Of a stretch of 64,000 bases of DNA, positions 7,124-15,976 are shown in pieces (the stretch's first letter is position 1; each line of letters starts with the position of its first letter). The stretch is taken from the NCBI GenBank assembly GCA_020344755.1, contig CP070829.1, forward strand, positions 235,195-299,194. Reading direction: 5' to 3'. The position numbers and the translations under genes were made by a program. The notes beneath the pieces are model-generated. The model was not told the origin of the DNA. It saw only the letters and a list, made by a program, of their open reading frames with translations, and made no database searches. Source of the stretch: Gemmatimonadales bacterium (lineage in GTDB: Bacteria; Gemmatimonadota; Gemmatimonadetes; Longimicrobiales; Gaopeijiaceae).

Positions 7124-9105
7124 TCCCCTCGGTAGCATCCCGCGCGGGTGGCGCGCTTCTGGGTGGCCTTCTGGCCATGGGGTGCGCCGCCGGTCCCGCA
7201 GCCCCTCCCGATCCCGTCCGACCCTCCGACACCTTCCGCCGGGAGGTGACTCCGTTTCCGGTCCTGGATGAGAACGGGACCCCCTATGCGCACCCCTTCC
7301 TGGGCGGTTTGGACGTGCCGCGGCCGCAGTTCGCCGATCCGGACGGCGACGGGGATCCGGACCTCTTCATCCAGGAGCGTACGGACCAGCTCATGTTCTT
7401 CGAGAACGTGGGTACGGCAGCGGAGCCTCGATTCGTCTGGCGCACCGATCGTTGGCTGGATCTCGCCGTGGGGGAGTGGAGCCGCTTCTACGACATGGAC
7501 GGGGACGGGGACCTGGACCTCCTGGCCGAGTCCCCCTTCAGCTACATCCGGTACTTCCGAAACGACGGGAGCCCCACCTCCCCTCGGTACGTGGCTGCGG
7601 CGGACACGCTCCGGGAAAGCACGGGCAGGCCCGTCTTCTCGGACCGCCAGAACATCCCGAACCTCACCGACATCGACTGCGATGGCCGAGTCGACCTCTT
7701 CCTGGGTCGAGTGGACGGAACGGTCAGCCGCTTCGAGGAAGGAGCACGGGCGCCGGACGGCGTCCCGGTTTTCGACCTGGTCACGGAGCGCTTCGAGGAC
7801 ATCGAGATCGTGGCCGCCATCGCGGTGCCCGGTGGCATGGGAGCGGACGGCATGGCCCTGGGGTCGCAGGGAGCGCCGGAGGCGTCGCAGCCCGGTGGGA
7901 CCGATGGGTGGCCCGTGCGTCGCGCCATGGCGTGGCCGGCATCCCCGTCCGGCGCCCGGGGAACCGCCCTCCATGGGGCCAACTCCATGGTCTTCGCCGA
8001 TGTGGACGACGACGGTGACCAGGACTTCTTCTGGGGCGACTTCTTCGAGCCCGGTCTGCTCTGGATCGAGAACCTGGGAAGCTGCCAGCGGCCGGATCTG
8101 CGAGCCATGCCTCAGCCCGTGCCCGCCGACGAGCTGATCGCCACCAGCGGATACAACGCCGCTGCCATTCACGACCTGGACGGCGACGGCGACCAGGACC
8201 TTCTCATCGGCGTTTTGGGCGGCGCCTTCAACCCCAACACCACCGCCGCGGAGAACCTCATCTACCACGAGCGCCTCCCGTCCGGGCTCGTGACCCGGCG
8301 GACGGCGCGGTTCCTGGACGGGATCGACGTGGGGAGTGAGAGCACCGTCACTCTCGGCGACCTGGACGGCGACGGCGACCTGGACATGCTTCTCGGGAGC
8401 AAGCTGGATCCGCAGACGCTGAATGCGGCGAGGCTCTATCTCTTCGAGAACGTGGGCACGCGCAATGCTCCGTCGTACCTACTCAGCGACACCTTGGCGG
8501 TGGCTGAGACCTACCACCTGGCACCGTCCCTGGCGGACCTGGATGCGGACGGGGACCTGGACCTGGTCCTGGGGACCTGGAACCAGGACGTCCGCTACCT
8601 GAGGAACGAAGGCAGCGAAACGGACGCCCGCTTCCAGGCCGTGGGAGAGGAACCGCTGGCGGACCTGCCTCGGGGGAGCCACTCCACACCTGCCCTGGGC
8701 GATCTGGACGGGGATGGGGATCTGGACCTGCTGGTGGGGGAGTCTTCCGGCGAGATCAACCTCTTCATGAACGCTGGGACCCCCCAGGATCCCCGGTACG
8801 AGCTGGTGACGGAGCGACTCGGCGGGATCGACGTGGGCCGCAGGAGCGCCCCGGCCCTGGTGGACCTGGACGCCGACGGGGACCTGGATCTGCTCGTGGG
8901 TAGCGAGGACGGTGGGGCGGCGGTCTTCCTGAACACCGGTACGCCGCAGGAGCCGACCTTCGCCGCGGAGGACAGCCTGGCTGTGCCCCTTCCGGCCTAC
9001 GCCACCCCGGTCCTGGCGGACGTGGATGGCGACGGCGATCTCGACGTGGTGGCGGGAGGGCTGGGAGGTGGGGTCGTCTTCTTCAGGAACACTCGCACCC
9101 GCTGA
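7120..9105 (+). CDS. FG-GAP/VCBS-repeat lipoprotein
   Basis: Surface or periplasmic lipoprotein of 661 residues. The GTG at 7120 overlaps the preceding stop, and the product opens with a lipoprotein-type signal (GGLLAMGCAAG, lipidated Cys at 22). The body contains at least ten calcium-binding-type loops of the form DxDGDGDLDL (for example DPDGDGDPDLF, DMDGDGDLDLL, DADGDLDLVLG), the hallmark of FG-GAP/VCBS propeller repeats, separated by FFxNxGxxxxPxF strands. A low-complexity, Met/Gly/Pro-rich insertion lies near residues 240-285. Such proteins bind calcium and often act in adhesion or ligand binding at the cell surface; no catalytic motif is visible. Confidence 0.88.
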   Translation: MIPSVASRAGGALLGGLLAMGCAAGPAAPPDPVRPSDTFRREVTPFPVLDENGTPYAHPFLGGLDVPRPQFADPDGDGDPDLFIQERTDQLMFFENVGTAAEPRFVWRTDRWLDLAVGEWSRFYDMDGDGDLDLLAESPFSYIRYFRNDGSPTSPRYVAAADTLRESTGRPVFSDRQNIPNLTDIDCDGRVDLFLGRVDGTVSRFEEGARAPDGVPVFDLVTERFEDIEIVAAIAVPGGMGADGMALGSQGAPEASQPGGTDGWPVRRAMAWPASPSGARGTALHGANSMVFADVDDDGDQDFFWGDFFEPGLLWIENLGSCQRPDLRAMPQPVPADELIATSGYNAAAIHDLDGDGDQDLLIGVLGGAFNPNTTAAENLIYHERLPSGLVTRRTARFLDGIDVGSESTVTLGDLDGDGDLDMLLGSKLDPQTLNAARLYLFENVGTRNAPSYLLSDTLAVAETYHLAPSLADLDADGDLDLVLGTWNQDVRYLRNEGSETDARFQAVGEEPLADLPRGSHSTPALGDLDGDGDLDLLVGESSGEINLFMNAGTPQDPRYELVTERLGGIDVGRRSAPALVDLDADGDLDLLVGSEDGGAAVFLNTGTPQEPTFAAEDSLAVPLPAYATPVLADVDGDGDLDVVAGGLGGGVVFFRNTRTR

Positions 9106-9160
9106 TCCCGTGTCCCCCCGACGCGGCACTGGGTGGCGTGACGAGGCCGCCTCGGGCCTC

Positions 9161-10135
9161 ATGGCGACGACCCTCACCCACTTTCCGCTCGAGGGACCGG
9201 TCCTCGTGGTGGATGACCCCGAGGAGGACGCGGCCCAGGCCGTGAGGGCCCAGGGCCGGGACGTGGTTCGGTGGTCCCGGATGGACACGCCAGGGGGAGA
9301 AGTGGGGAGTCCCTGGCCTTCCCCCGGTCCGTTCGGCGCTGCACTCGTGCGTCTCCCACCGTCCCGGAACGCCCTGGACTTCCTTCTGCACGCCGTCGGC
9401 TCGGTGGTGGCTCCTGGGGGGCGGATCTTCGTGTACGGCTCCAAGGACGAGGGAATCGCCTCCACGGGCCGGAGGATGGAGCCGTGGGTAGAGACGGTAG
9501 CCGTGCGTGCGAATGCGCGCCGGTGCCGGGTGCTGGAGGGGCAGCTGAAGGGAACCGACTCCCGACCGGCCCATGGGGCGGAGCTCTCCGCCTGGCGGAC
9601 CGTCTCCACCGTCGACCTCGGGTGGGGTCCGGTGGATTGGGTGAGCTACCCGGGGACATTCGCGAAGGGTGGAGTGGATCCAGGCACGACCCTTCTCCTC
9701 ACAAACCTCCCACTCTGGCCCCGAGGCGGCCGTGTGCTGGACTTCGCGGCGGGCACCGGCGTGCTGGCGGCGGTGATGGCGCACCGAGATCCAACTGCGC
9801 AGGTCGTCATGGTGGAGCCCGATGCCCTGTCCCGGGAGGCCGCCGGAGAGAACGTTCCTGGGGGGTCGTTCGCGCCGCCGTACTCCTGGTGGGAGGCGGG
9901 TCCTTTTCACGCCATCGTGTCGAACCCACCGTATCACCGCGGGAAGGAGGAGAGCCTGGAGGTCCTGGCCTCACTGATCGCCCGTGCCCCGGGGGCGTTG
10001 GTGTCCGGGGGTGAGCTGCGGATCGTGGTTCAGCGGCGCCTCCCGGTGGAACCTCTGCTTCGGGAAGGCTTCCCCGCTCCCGAGGTGGTGGTGGACGAAG
10101 GCCCCTACCGCGTCTGGCGAGCCCTCCGTCTCTGA
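9161..10135 (+). CDS. RsmC-like class I SAM-dependent methyltransferase
   Basis: Cytoplasmic methyltransferase of 324 residues with the two-domain architecture of the RsmC/RlmG group. A degenerate N-terminal methyltransferase-like half (to about residue 160) is followed by an active Rossmann half with the SAM-binding LDFAAGTGVLAAVM segment, an acidic strand end (VMVEPD) and the catalytic SNPPYH motif. NPPY/F motifs methylate exocyclic amino groups; RsmC makes m2G in 16S rRNA, so an rRNA guanine N2 methyltransferase is the best guess. The ATG at 9161 has no clear Shine-Dalgarno; an in-frame GTG at 9110, five bases after the previous stop, would add 17 residues by coupling. It is oddly placed behind three exported proteins. 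Confidence 0.8.
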   Translation: MATTLTHFPLEGPVLVVDDPEEDAAQAVRAQGRDVVRWSRMDTPGGEVGSPWPSPGPFGAALVRLPPSRNALDFLLHAVGSVVAPGGRIFVYGSKDEGIASTGRRMEPWVETVAVRANARRCRVLEGQLKGTDSRPAHGAELSAWRTVSTVDLGWGPVDWVSYPGTFAKGGVDPGTTLLLTNLPLWPRGGRVLDFAAGTGVLAAVMAHRDPTAQVVMVEPDALSREAAGENVPGGSFAPPYSWWEAGPFHAIVSNPPYHRGKEESLEVLASLIARAPGALVSGGELRIVVQRRLPVEPLLREGFPAPEVVVDEGPYRVWRALRL

Positions 10136-10236
10136 TGGCGTCGGGTCCGCCGGGTCCCCTCGTCTCGGCGTCCACCTGCGGGGAACTGTCCTGGAGCGTC
10201 CATCCCGGTGACGAGGCTGGAGGGACGAACTGGAAC

Positions 10237-10264
10237 GGGCCCCCGGGGTGCGCCCCGGGAGCCC
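10237..10264. terminator. Bidirectional terminator hairpin between convergent genes
   Basis: A 12-position stem (11 pairs, one mismatch) GGGCCCCCGGGG / CCCCGGGAGCCC closes a TGCG tetraloop. It lies between the methyltransferase and the converging membrane-protein gene. No long T-run on either side. Confidence 0.5.
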
Positions 10265-10301
10265 GTCTTCGCTCCGTCCCTCCCTCTCGGCGGAAGGGAT
10301 C

Positions 10302-11036
10302 TCAAGAGGCGGCCAGCGTCTCCTCTCCAGCTTCCTTCGCCCGTCGCTGGTCGACCCCCGCCAGCTGGGGGCTCACGTTGTACCGGTATCCCGTCCAGAT
10401 CATCAGGAGCCCGACGAGCTCCATGACGTAGAGCACCTCGGTGTGCCCCATGCGCGTGGCCATTCCTCCGATCCCCGGAAGGAGTGCGCCCACGGCGATG
10501 AAGACGTTTCCGATGAAGCGGTGCTTGAGCGCGGCGTGCGTCCGGAACCGCCATGCGGAGAGCGCCGCACCCCCTACCAGGAAGACGAAGGCGTAGGTGT
10601 TGATGAAGGGCGAGAACAGGCGCACCCGCTGCCACTCCATGACGGAGCCGGTGAGGCGGTGCGTCTCCACGGCGGCCATGTCGATGGGAGTCATAAGCAC
10701 CCCCACCGAGGCCACCGCGACGAAGGCGACCAGTACCACCGTCAGCCGATCGGCGGTCTTCTTCGAGAGAAGCAGGTAGACGGTCCCCTGGGCCAGGGGC
10801 GCACCACCCAGCAGGGCTCCGGAGATGTACCAGGCCCGGAAGACGCCTTCATTCCAGCCAAAGAGCGTCGTGAACGCTTCGGTGAAGGTTCCCACTCCGA
10901 AGAGCAGGATGCCCGCGGACCACCAGAGAAGGTGGGGTGCCGGCCGCCGCTCCTTCCACCGGGCGTACACCCGCGGTGCGAAGAACAGCGCCACGATGGT
11001 GGTGATGATGGGAATGAAGTGGACGAACGATCGCAT
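10302..11036 (-). CDS. Seven-helix integral membrane protein of unknown function
   Basis: Protein of 244 residues with about seven hydrophobic segments: near residues 5-22, 38-58, 70-90, 98-118, 148-168, 180-200 and 208-228. The N terminus is immediately hydrophobic and the C-terminal 25 residues are charged and cytoplasmic in character. I do not recognise a family. The helix count resembles a rhodopsin-like fold, but the last helix (VLYVMELVGLLMIWTGYRYN) has no lysine to hold retinal. It is the last gene of a minus-strand run with a histidine kinase, a response regulator and a TonB-dependent receptor, starting 39 bp after the receptor stop. It could be an inner-membrane accessory for the receptor's substrate or a signalling component. 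Confidence 0.7.
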   Translation of the reverse strand: MRSFVHFIPIITTIVALFFAPRVYARWKERRPAPHLLWWSAGILLFGVGTFTEAFTTLFGWNEGVFRAWYISGALLGGAPLAQGTVYLLLSKKTADRLTVVLVAFVAVASVGVLMTPIDMAAVETHRLTGSVMEWQRVRLFSPFINTYAFVFLVGGAALSAWRFRTHAALKHRFIGNVFIAVGALLPGIGGMATRMGHTEVLYVMELVGLLMIWTGYRYNVSPQLAGVDQRRAKEAGEETLAAS

Positions 11037-11075
11037 GGCTGAAGGTCTTGTCGGGAGGGAGGGACGGCGACTCGG

Positions 11076-13274
11076 CTAGAAGACCACCTCGTAGGTGAGG
11101 CTGATGTTCCGGCCGGGTTCGGGTCGGAAGAACGAGGCGTTGGACGTCTCCGCGTAGAGGACGTCGGTGAGGTTCGTCACCGCCAGGTTGAGACCGTGGG
11201 TCACCCCGAAGACCTCGAAGAGACGGACGCCGCCCCGGAGGTTCATGACGTGGTAGGAGGGAATGACTTCGCCCAGCGGGTTGTCGGGTTCGACGAGACT
11301 CTGCTCATCGCTCCACCGCACGTCGTACTGTCCCCAGAACCGCCCGCCGGGGTGCTGATATCGGAGGCGGCCCGTCAGCTTTTTCGAGAAGCTCTCGCCC
11401 ACCGGGTTCTCCGGATCGATGGCGTCCTCCGCGTCCAGCTCGGAGTAGCCGGCGCCGACACTGAATCCCGGGAGCACGACCAGGTCATCGAGGTCGACGT
11501 TGGCGTTGAACTCGAACCCCTGGAAGATGATCTCGTCCAGGTTCACGTTCTGGTAGACGTCCAGGCCGTCCTGCTGCAAGGTGTCACCCTGGGCGTCGAG
11601 GACCGGGCGTCCACGGATCCCGTCGAAGATCCGATTCCGGAAGAAGAAAGCCTCGAAGAATATCCCTCCGTGCTGATAGCGGGCGCCCACATCCACGTTG
11701 AAGCTGGTCTCCGCCTTCAGGTCGGTGTTGGCCACCTGGTAGGCTCCGGCTTCCGCCACCGCGCCGTCGAAGAAGAGTTCCACCAGGTTCGGGGAGCGGA
11801 AGCCCCGTCCTGTGGAGACGACCAGGTCCAGCTCGTCCGTGACGCGGACGAGTCCATTCACCGCCGCCACGAAGGTGCTGTTGTCGGCGGAAACCGGCGC
11901 CACCCCGGGCATGGTCGGCGTGTCGAAGGTCTCGGCGGACACGCGCTGGTAGCGTCCGCCACCCACCAGGGAGACCCGGGAGCCCAGGTCGAATTCCGCC
12001 TGCACGAAGGAGCCCAGGCTGGTGAACTCGGCGTTCGGGATGCTCGGCCGGTCGGAGACCGTCACCATCGGAGGCATCCCTGGAGGCCCGAACCCGGACA
12101 TGGTGGTGGTGTTGTTGTCCGTCCCCTCGGCCTCGTCACGGAAGCCGTCGAGTCCGTATGTGAGGAGGACATCACCCGCCACGAGCTTTCGGGCCTCCGC
12201 CCGGAAGCCGTAGGTCCGGATGTCCGTGAAGTTGCGGTTGTCCAGCTCGATGCTGGCCCCGGGAAACGGGACGATCTGGGTGTTGAACACCAGGTCCCGC
12301 TCGTTGTCCTGACCGTACGCCAGCAGCTCGACGCGATCCGCGACGACGAAATCAAGCTCCTGACTCCTGAAGCCCAGCGTGGCCTTGTTGAAGCTCTGCT
12401 GTGGATAGGTGATGTCGATGGTGGGATCGCCCGGGTTGTACTCCGAGGGGTCCACATATCCGAACCCCGCGTCATCCGAGCGATAGGCCTCGAACTTCCC
12501 GAACACGCTGGTGTTGTCCGAGAAGTCCCACCCGAGCCGGAGGTCCAGGCTCCGATCCTCGAGGCCCGACCCGTTCACCGTGACCTCGTTGGCCAGTTCT
12601 ATGTCTCCGAAGGTGCCGCCCGGAGCGGTGTAGGCGTCGGTGGACCGGGTCATCCCGCCGGCGACGATGGAGAACGCCCCCGCCCGGCCCGAGATTCGGC
12701 CGGCGATCCGGCTCTGGCCATCTACGTCACCGTAGCGGTAGGAGGCGTTCCCGTGGAACCCGTCTCCCCCGGGCACCCGGGTGATGATGTTCACGACGCC
12801 GCCGATGGCGTCGGAGCCGTAGAGCACCGAGGCCGGACCCCGGACGATCTCCACCTGCTCCACCGCGCCCACGTCCACCAGGGCGGGCAGCTCACCGAAG
12901 TCCCGCTGCCGGCGGGAGTTGTTGATCCGGAGCCCGTCCGCAAGGAGGAGGATGCGCTGGCCCCGCTGGCCCCGAATGGCGGGCCGCGCCTGGTTCGGAC
13001 CCACGCCGGTGACGTCCAGACCCGGGATGTCGCGGAACAGGTCGCTGACGCTGTTTGGGGAGAGGAGCGCAAGTTGCGCCTGGTCCACCACCGAAACAGG
13101 ACGTGGGGTCTGGGTGATCTGGCGCGGGCCGCGGGTGGCGGTCACCAGAAGGGGATCGATCTTGAAGACGATGCTGTCACCGGTCTCGTCTCCGGCTCGC
13201 TGCATGCCCGAGGCCGGAACGGCAGCGAGGAGGAGGGTGAGCCCCGCGGCGGCAGTGGCGATGTAAGAGCGCAT
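11076..13274 (-). CDS. TonB-dependent outer-membrane receptor
   Basis: Outer-membrane receptor of 732 residues that takes up a bound ligand with TonB energy. It has a signal peptide (to about residue 25), a TonB-box-like DPLLVTATR, a plug with RPAIRGQRGQRILLLADG and VEIVRGPASVLYGSDAIGG (residues about 50-160), and a 22-strand-type barrel ending in the aromatic-terminated LTYEVVF. The YGSDAIGGVVN motif and overall size resemble the haem/transferrin receptor subgroup, but the ligand is not readable. The ATG at 13274 follows AAGGA by 10 bases; an upstream ATG at 13331 would put an inverted repeat inside the gene and gives no signal peptide at the N terminus. It lies directly downstream of the response regulator gene, so regulation by that system is likely. 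Confidence 0.92.
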   Translation of the reverse strand: MRSYIATAAAGLTLLLAAVPASGMQRAGDETGDSIVFKIDPLLVTATRGPRQITQTPRPVSVVDQAQLALLSPNSVSDLFRDIPGLDVTGVGPNQARPAIRGQRGQRILLLADGLRINNSRRQRDFGELPALVDVGAVEQVEIVRGPASVLYGSDAIGGVVNIITRVPGGDGFHGNASYRYGDVDGQSRIAGRISGRAGAFSIVAGGMTRSTDAYTAPGGTFGDIELANEVTVNGSGLEDRSLDLRLGWDFSDNTSVFGKFEAYRSDDAGFGYVDPSEYNPGDPTIDITYPQQSFNKATLGFRSQELDFVVADRVELLAYGQDNERDLVFNTQIVPFPGASIELDNRNFTDIRTYGFRAEARKLVAGDVLLTYGLDGFRDEAEGTDNNTTTMSGFGPPGMPPMVTVSDRPSIPNAEFTSLGSFVQAEFDLGSRVSLVGGGRYQRVSAETFDTPTMPGVAPVSADNSTFVAAVNGLVRVTDELDLVVSTGRGFRSPNLVELFFDGAVAEAGAYQVANTDLKAETSFNVDVGARYQHGGIFFEAFFFRNRIFDGIRGRPVLDAQGDTLQQDGLDVYQNVNLDEIIFQGFEFNANVDLDDLVVLPGFSVGAGYSELDAEDAIDPENPVGESFSKKLTGRLRYQHPGGRFWGQYDVRWSDEQSLVEPDNPLGEVIPSYHVMNLRGGVRLFEVFGVTHGLNLAVTNLTDVLYAETSNASFFRPEPGRNISLTYEVVF

Positions 13275-13294
13275 GGTCTCTCTGTCCTTCGGTG

Positions 13295-13332
13295 CGTGAA
13301 CGTACGTGTCGCTTGATTTGCGCACGTTCACG
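13295..13332. promoter_or_regulatory. Perfect 9-bp inverted repeat upstream of the receptor gene
   Basis: CGTGAACGT (13295-13303) and ACGTTCACG (13324-13332) form an exact inverted repeat with a 20-base spacer, 21 bases before the TonB-receptor start codon. The arms are about 29 bp centre to centre, close to three helical turns, so two protein subunits could bind the same face of the DNA. It lies in the 176-bp gap after a LuxR-type response regulator gene, making that regulator a plausible ligand. The regulator assignment is inference. Confidence 0.45.
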
Positions 13333-13450
13333 ATAGGCCCGATGGGACCGAGGCTTCAGTCGGGAGGTTGCCGAAGGTGCCCTCCGTAGATGTACCTAGG
13401 GCTCCTGTGGGTCGGCCCGTGGTGGTTCGTCCTGGGCCGGACCTCGAAGG

Positions 13451-14113
13451 TCAGTCCGGGGCCTCTCCCTCCAGCTCCAGCTCCACCACGAACCGGGTGA
13501 GATCGGCGACGCTCCGCATACGGAGTTTGGCCATCACCCGCTCACGGTGGGTCTCCACCGTGCGGTGACTGATGCCCAGTACCTCAGCGATCTCGCGGCT
13601 CGTCTTCCCGCTCGCGACGTGGAGCATCACCTCTCGCTCGCGGGGCGTCAGGCGCTCGAGGCGCCCCCGCTGCTTGTCCCGTTCCAGCTCGGCTCGCAGC
13701 GCGATGGAAAGTTGGTGGGTGACCCGGTCGCTGAGGTACTCCTTCCCGGACCCGACCACCTGCACGGCCTCGCGTAGCTCCGAGGGATCCGCATCCTTGA
13801 GCAGATACCCGTCGGCCCCTGCCCGGAGGGCTTCCAGGACGTACTCGGGATTGTCGTGCATGGAGAGGATCAAGATCCTGCAATCCCTCCCGGCCTCCCG
13901 AAGCGTCCGGGTGACCTCCAGACCGTCCATCTCCGGCATGTTCACGTCGAGCACGACCACGTCCGGTGAGGTCTCGTCCACGAGCCGTATGGCCTCCGCA
14001 CCACTCCCCGCATCGGCCACCACCTCCACGCCCTCGGAGCCATCCAGGACCGCACGGATCCCCTGGCGAACCACGGCGTGGTCGTCCACTACCATCAACT
14101 TCAGAGTGCTCAT
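13451..14113 (-). CDS. NarL/LuxR-type response regulator
   Basis: Two-component response regulator of 220 residues that should bind DNA when phosphorylated by the adjacent kinase. The receiver domain (1-125) has the acidic pocket D10/D11, phospho-acceptor Asp56 in VVVLDVNMPEMDG, the conserved Ser/Thr-bearing strand LILSMHD and the Lys in YLLKDA. The C-terminal GerE/LuxR helix-turn-helix (about 150-215) reads LTPREREVMLHVASGKTSRE then VLGISHRTVETHRERVMAKL. The kinase gene ends 9 bp upstream, so the two are co-transcribed. The receptor and seven-helix protein follow on the same strand. Confidence 0.95.
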   Translation of the reverse strand: MSTLKLMVVDDHAVVRQGIRAVLDGSEGVEVVADAGSGAEAIRLVDETSPDVVVLDVNMPEMDGLEVTRTLREAGRDCRILILSMHDNPEYVLEALRAGADGYLLKDADPSELREAVQVVGSGKEYLSDRVTHQLSIALRAELERDKQRGRLERLTPREREVMLHVASGKTSREIAEVLGISHRTVETHRERVMAKLRMRSVADLTRFVVELELEGEAPD

Positions 14114-14122
14114 GCCGTCTCC

Positions 14123-15904
14123 TCAGAGCTCCAAATCGATTTTCAGGGAAGCGCCCCCCAGGGCAGAGGACCCCAGCGACACCTCCCCTCCGAGCGCTGC
14201 AATCCGCTCCCTCATTCCCGCCAGCCCGGACGAGTGACGCAGTGAGCCCTCGAGAATGTGCTCGGGATAGCCCGTTCCATCGTCGAGGATCTCGATCGAA
14301 ACCATCCCGGGATCGGCACCCACCTTTACCACGACCTGCTCTGCGCCGGCGTGTCGCGCCGCGTTGGCCAGGCCCTCCTGTACGGTACGGTAGAGCGCCA
14401 GTTCCACCGCCGGCGGCAAATCGGGAAGGACCGGGGGGAGGTCTCCTCGTACCTTTAGCCCGCCCCCCGAGCCCAGATCACGGATGAGAGCCCGAAGGGC
14501 GCTGAGCAGCCCGAGATCATCCAGCGCCACGGGACGCAGGTTTCTGGCCACCTGCCGGATGCTCCGGATCCCGTCCCCCAGGAGAGCACGGGTCTGCTCG
14601 AGATTCGCCGCGTCCTCGGGTTCGACCTTCTCCTGGAGGAGACCCAGGCGGAGGTTCACCGCAGCCAGGACCTGCGCGGTCTCGTCGTGGAGTTCCCGGG
14701 AGATCCGATCCCGCTCCTCCTCGTGGCGCTGCACCATCCGCTCCTGGAGCTCCTCCAACTCCTGGGTACGGTCGGCCAGTCGCCGGTTCAGGTCGGCGTT
14801 CCACAGGGCCCCGCCCATCTGCTGGCCCAGCGCCACGAGAAAGGTGTCGTCCAGAGCCGTGAAGGGATCACGGGCCTCCCCCACAACGACCAGGGCGCCG
14901 GCCACGCGTTCGCGCTGCACGACCGGGAGCGCGGCTACGTAGTCGTGGGGAAAGTCCGTTCTTCCCAACTCCTTGGCGACCTTGGGCTCCCCGGTACGCA
15001 TCACCTCGGCGAGGAGCGGCGCCAGCACGACGTCGGGCGGCTCCTCGGTCCAGCCCTCGCACTCACCGGCAGCGGCCAGGATGAGCCCTCCCTGTCTGCT
15101 GTCCCCGGGAGGCGGGAGGGAGCTGACGCCGCCTGGATTCGCCCAGAAGAGTGCGCTCCCACTCACGGCGCGGAGCTCGAGCGCCCGTTCGATGAGCGCC
15201 TCCGGGAGCTCTTCCGGGGGGCGCCCGGACTGCAACTCCGCCGAGAGTGCGGAGAGCGCCTTGAGGCCCTCATCCAGGTCCTCCTGGACCAGGAGCAGGA
15301 TCCCGGCCCCCACCGACAGCTCGAAGAGCGCGTCGAGGTAATAGCCGTACGGGTTCCAGATTCCCCGGGCACGGAGGAACGGGTAGTCCAGGTGATGCAG
15401 GGCCCACAGCACGAGAAAAGCGGCCAGGAGCCGGGCCGCTCGGGAACCGGCCTCCCGGTGGTACTGGAAGAAGGCCCAAGCCGTGGCCAGTGTCGCCACG
15501 TGCAGAAAGAGCACCGCCGGAAGAGCGGCCAGCATGAAGTTGTCCAGCTCATAGATGGCCAGGTAGGACCAGACGGGCGGGAAGACGATGAGGATCCAGA
15601 ACCGCGGCTGCCAGCGGAGCTGCTGGGCGAACACCAGCGCTGCCCATAGGAGTGCCAGAGCCGTCCAGCCGGTGAAGACCTGGTGATAGTACAGCCAGAC
15701 CGGGAGGCCCGTGTGAAGGAAGACGATGATGGCGCCCATCCGCAGAGCGTAGACGCCCCAGGCCACGGCCCAGTCCCGGAAGTAGGACTTGCGGTACCGT
15801 CGGTGCAGGTGGAGGCAGAGGACCACGAGCCCAAGGGTGAGAACCGCCTGGAAATACGCTGCGGCGAGCTCGGTTCCGGTGAGCTGGGGTACGGAGAGGT
15901 CCAT
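14123..15904 (-). CDS. Membrane-bound HisKA_3 histidine kinase with GAF-like domain
   Basis: Sensor kinase of 593 residues. About seven transmembrane helices fill residues 13-205, with almost no periplasmic domain, so sensing is probably within the membrane. A GAF-like region (about 225-375) and a coiled coil (375-400) link to the HisKA_3 dimerisation domain, whose phospho-acceptor is His406 in RISRELHDETAQ. The ATPase domain has the N-box with Asn514 in QEGLANAARHA and the G1 box DDGTG at 541-545, all intact. This NarX/DegS-type architecture pairs with NarL-type regulators, and such a gene follows at once. The signal is unknown; since a TonB receptor lies in the same run, it may report on the receptor's substrate or on membrane state. 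Confidence 0.93.
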   Translation of the reverse strand: MDLSVPQLTGTELAAAYFQAVLTLGLVVLCLHLHRRYRKSYFRDWAVAWGVYALRMGAIIVFLHTGLPVWLYYHQVFTGWTALALLWAALVFAQQLRWQPRFWILIVFPPVWSYLAIYELDNFMLAALPAVLFLHVATLATAWAFFQYHREAGSRAARLLAAFLVLWALHHLDYPFLRARGIWNPYGYYLDALFELSVGAGILLLVQEDLDEGLKALSALSAELQSGRPPEELPEALIERALELRAVSGSALFWANPGGVSSLPPPGDSRQGGLILAAAGECEGWTEEPPDVVLAPLLAEVMRTGEPKVAKELGRTDFPHDYVAALPVVQRERVAGALVVVGEARDPFTALDDTFLVALGQQMGGALWNADLNRRLADRTQELEELQERMVQRHEEERDRISRELHDETAQVLAAVNLRLGLLQEKVEPEDAANLEQTRALLGDGIRSIRQVARNLRPVALDDLGLLSALRALIRDLGSGGGLKVRGDLPPVLPDLPPAVELALYRTVQEGLANAARHAGAEQVVVKVGADPGMVSIEILDDGTGYPEHILEGSLRHSSGLAGMRERIAALGGEVSLGSSALGGASLKIDLEL

Positions 15905-15976
15905 GGCTCAACAAGAAAACCGACCTGGATGGAGCCGGCAACGGCGCCAACTGTCCCTCACAGCGAGGCGTATCCG

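Noticed and set aside
3380-7138. A 1252-codon open frame on the minus strand across the propeller genes
   Set aside because: It is His/Arg/Gly-rich, matches no fold and lies opposite genes with clear signals. Long antisense frames are normal at this GC content.
7320-9080. Direct DNA repeats or an array
   Set aside because: The repeated GACGGGGACCTGGAC-like DNA encodes DGDGDLD calcium loops of FG-GAP protein repeats; spacing and spacers are not those of CRISPR.
10302-11036. Microbial rhodopsin
   Set aside because: Seven helices are plausible but there is no lysine in the last helix and no other rhodopsin motif.
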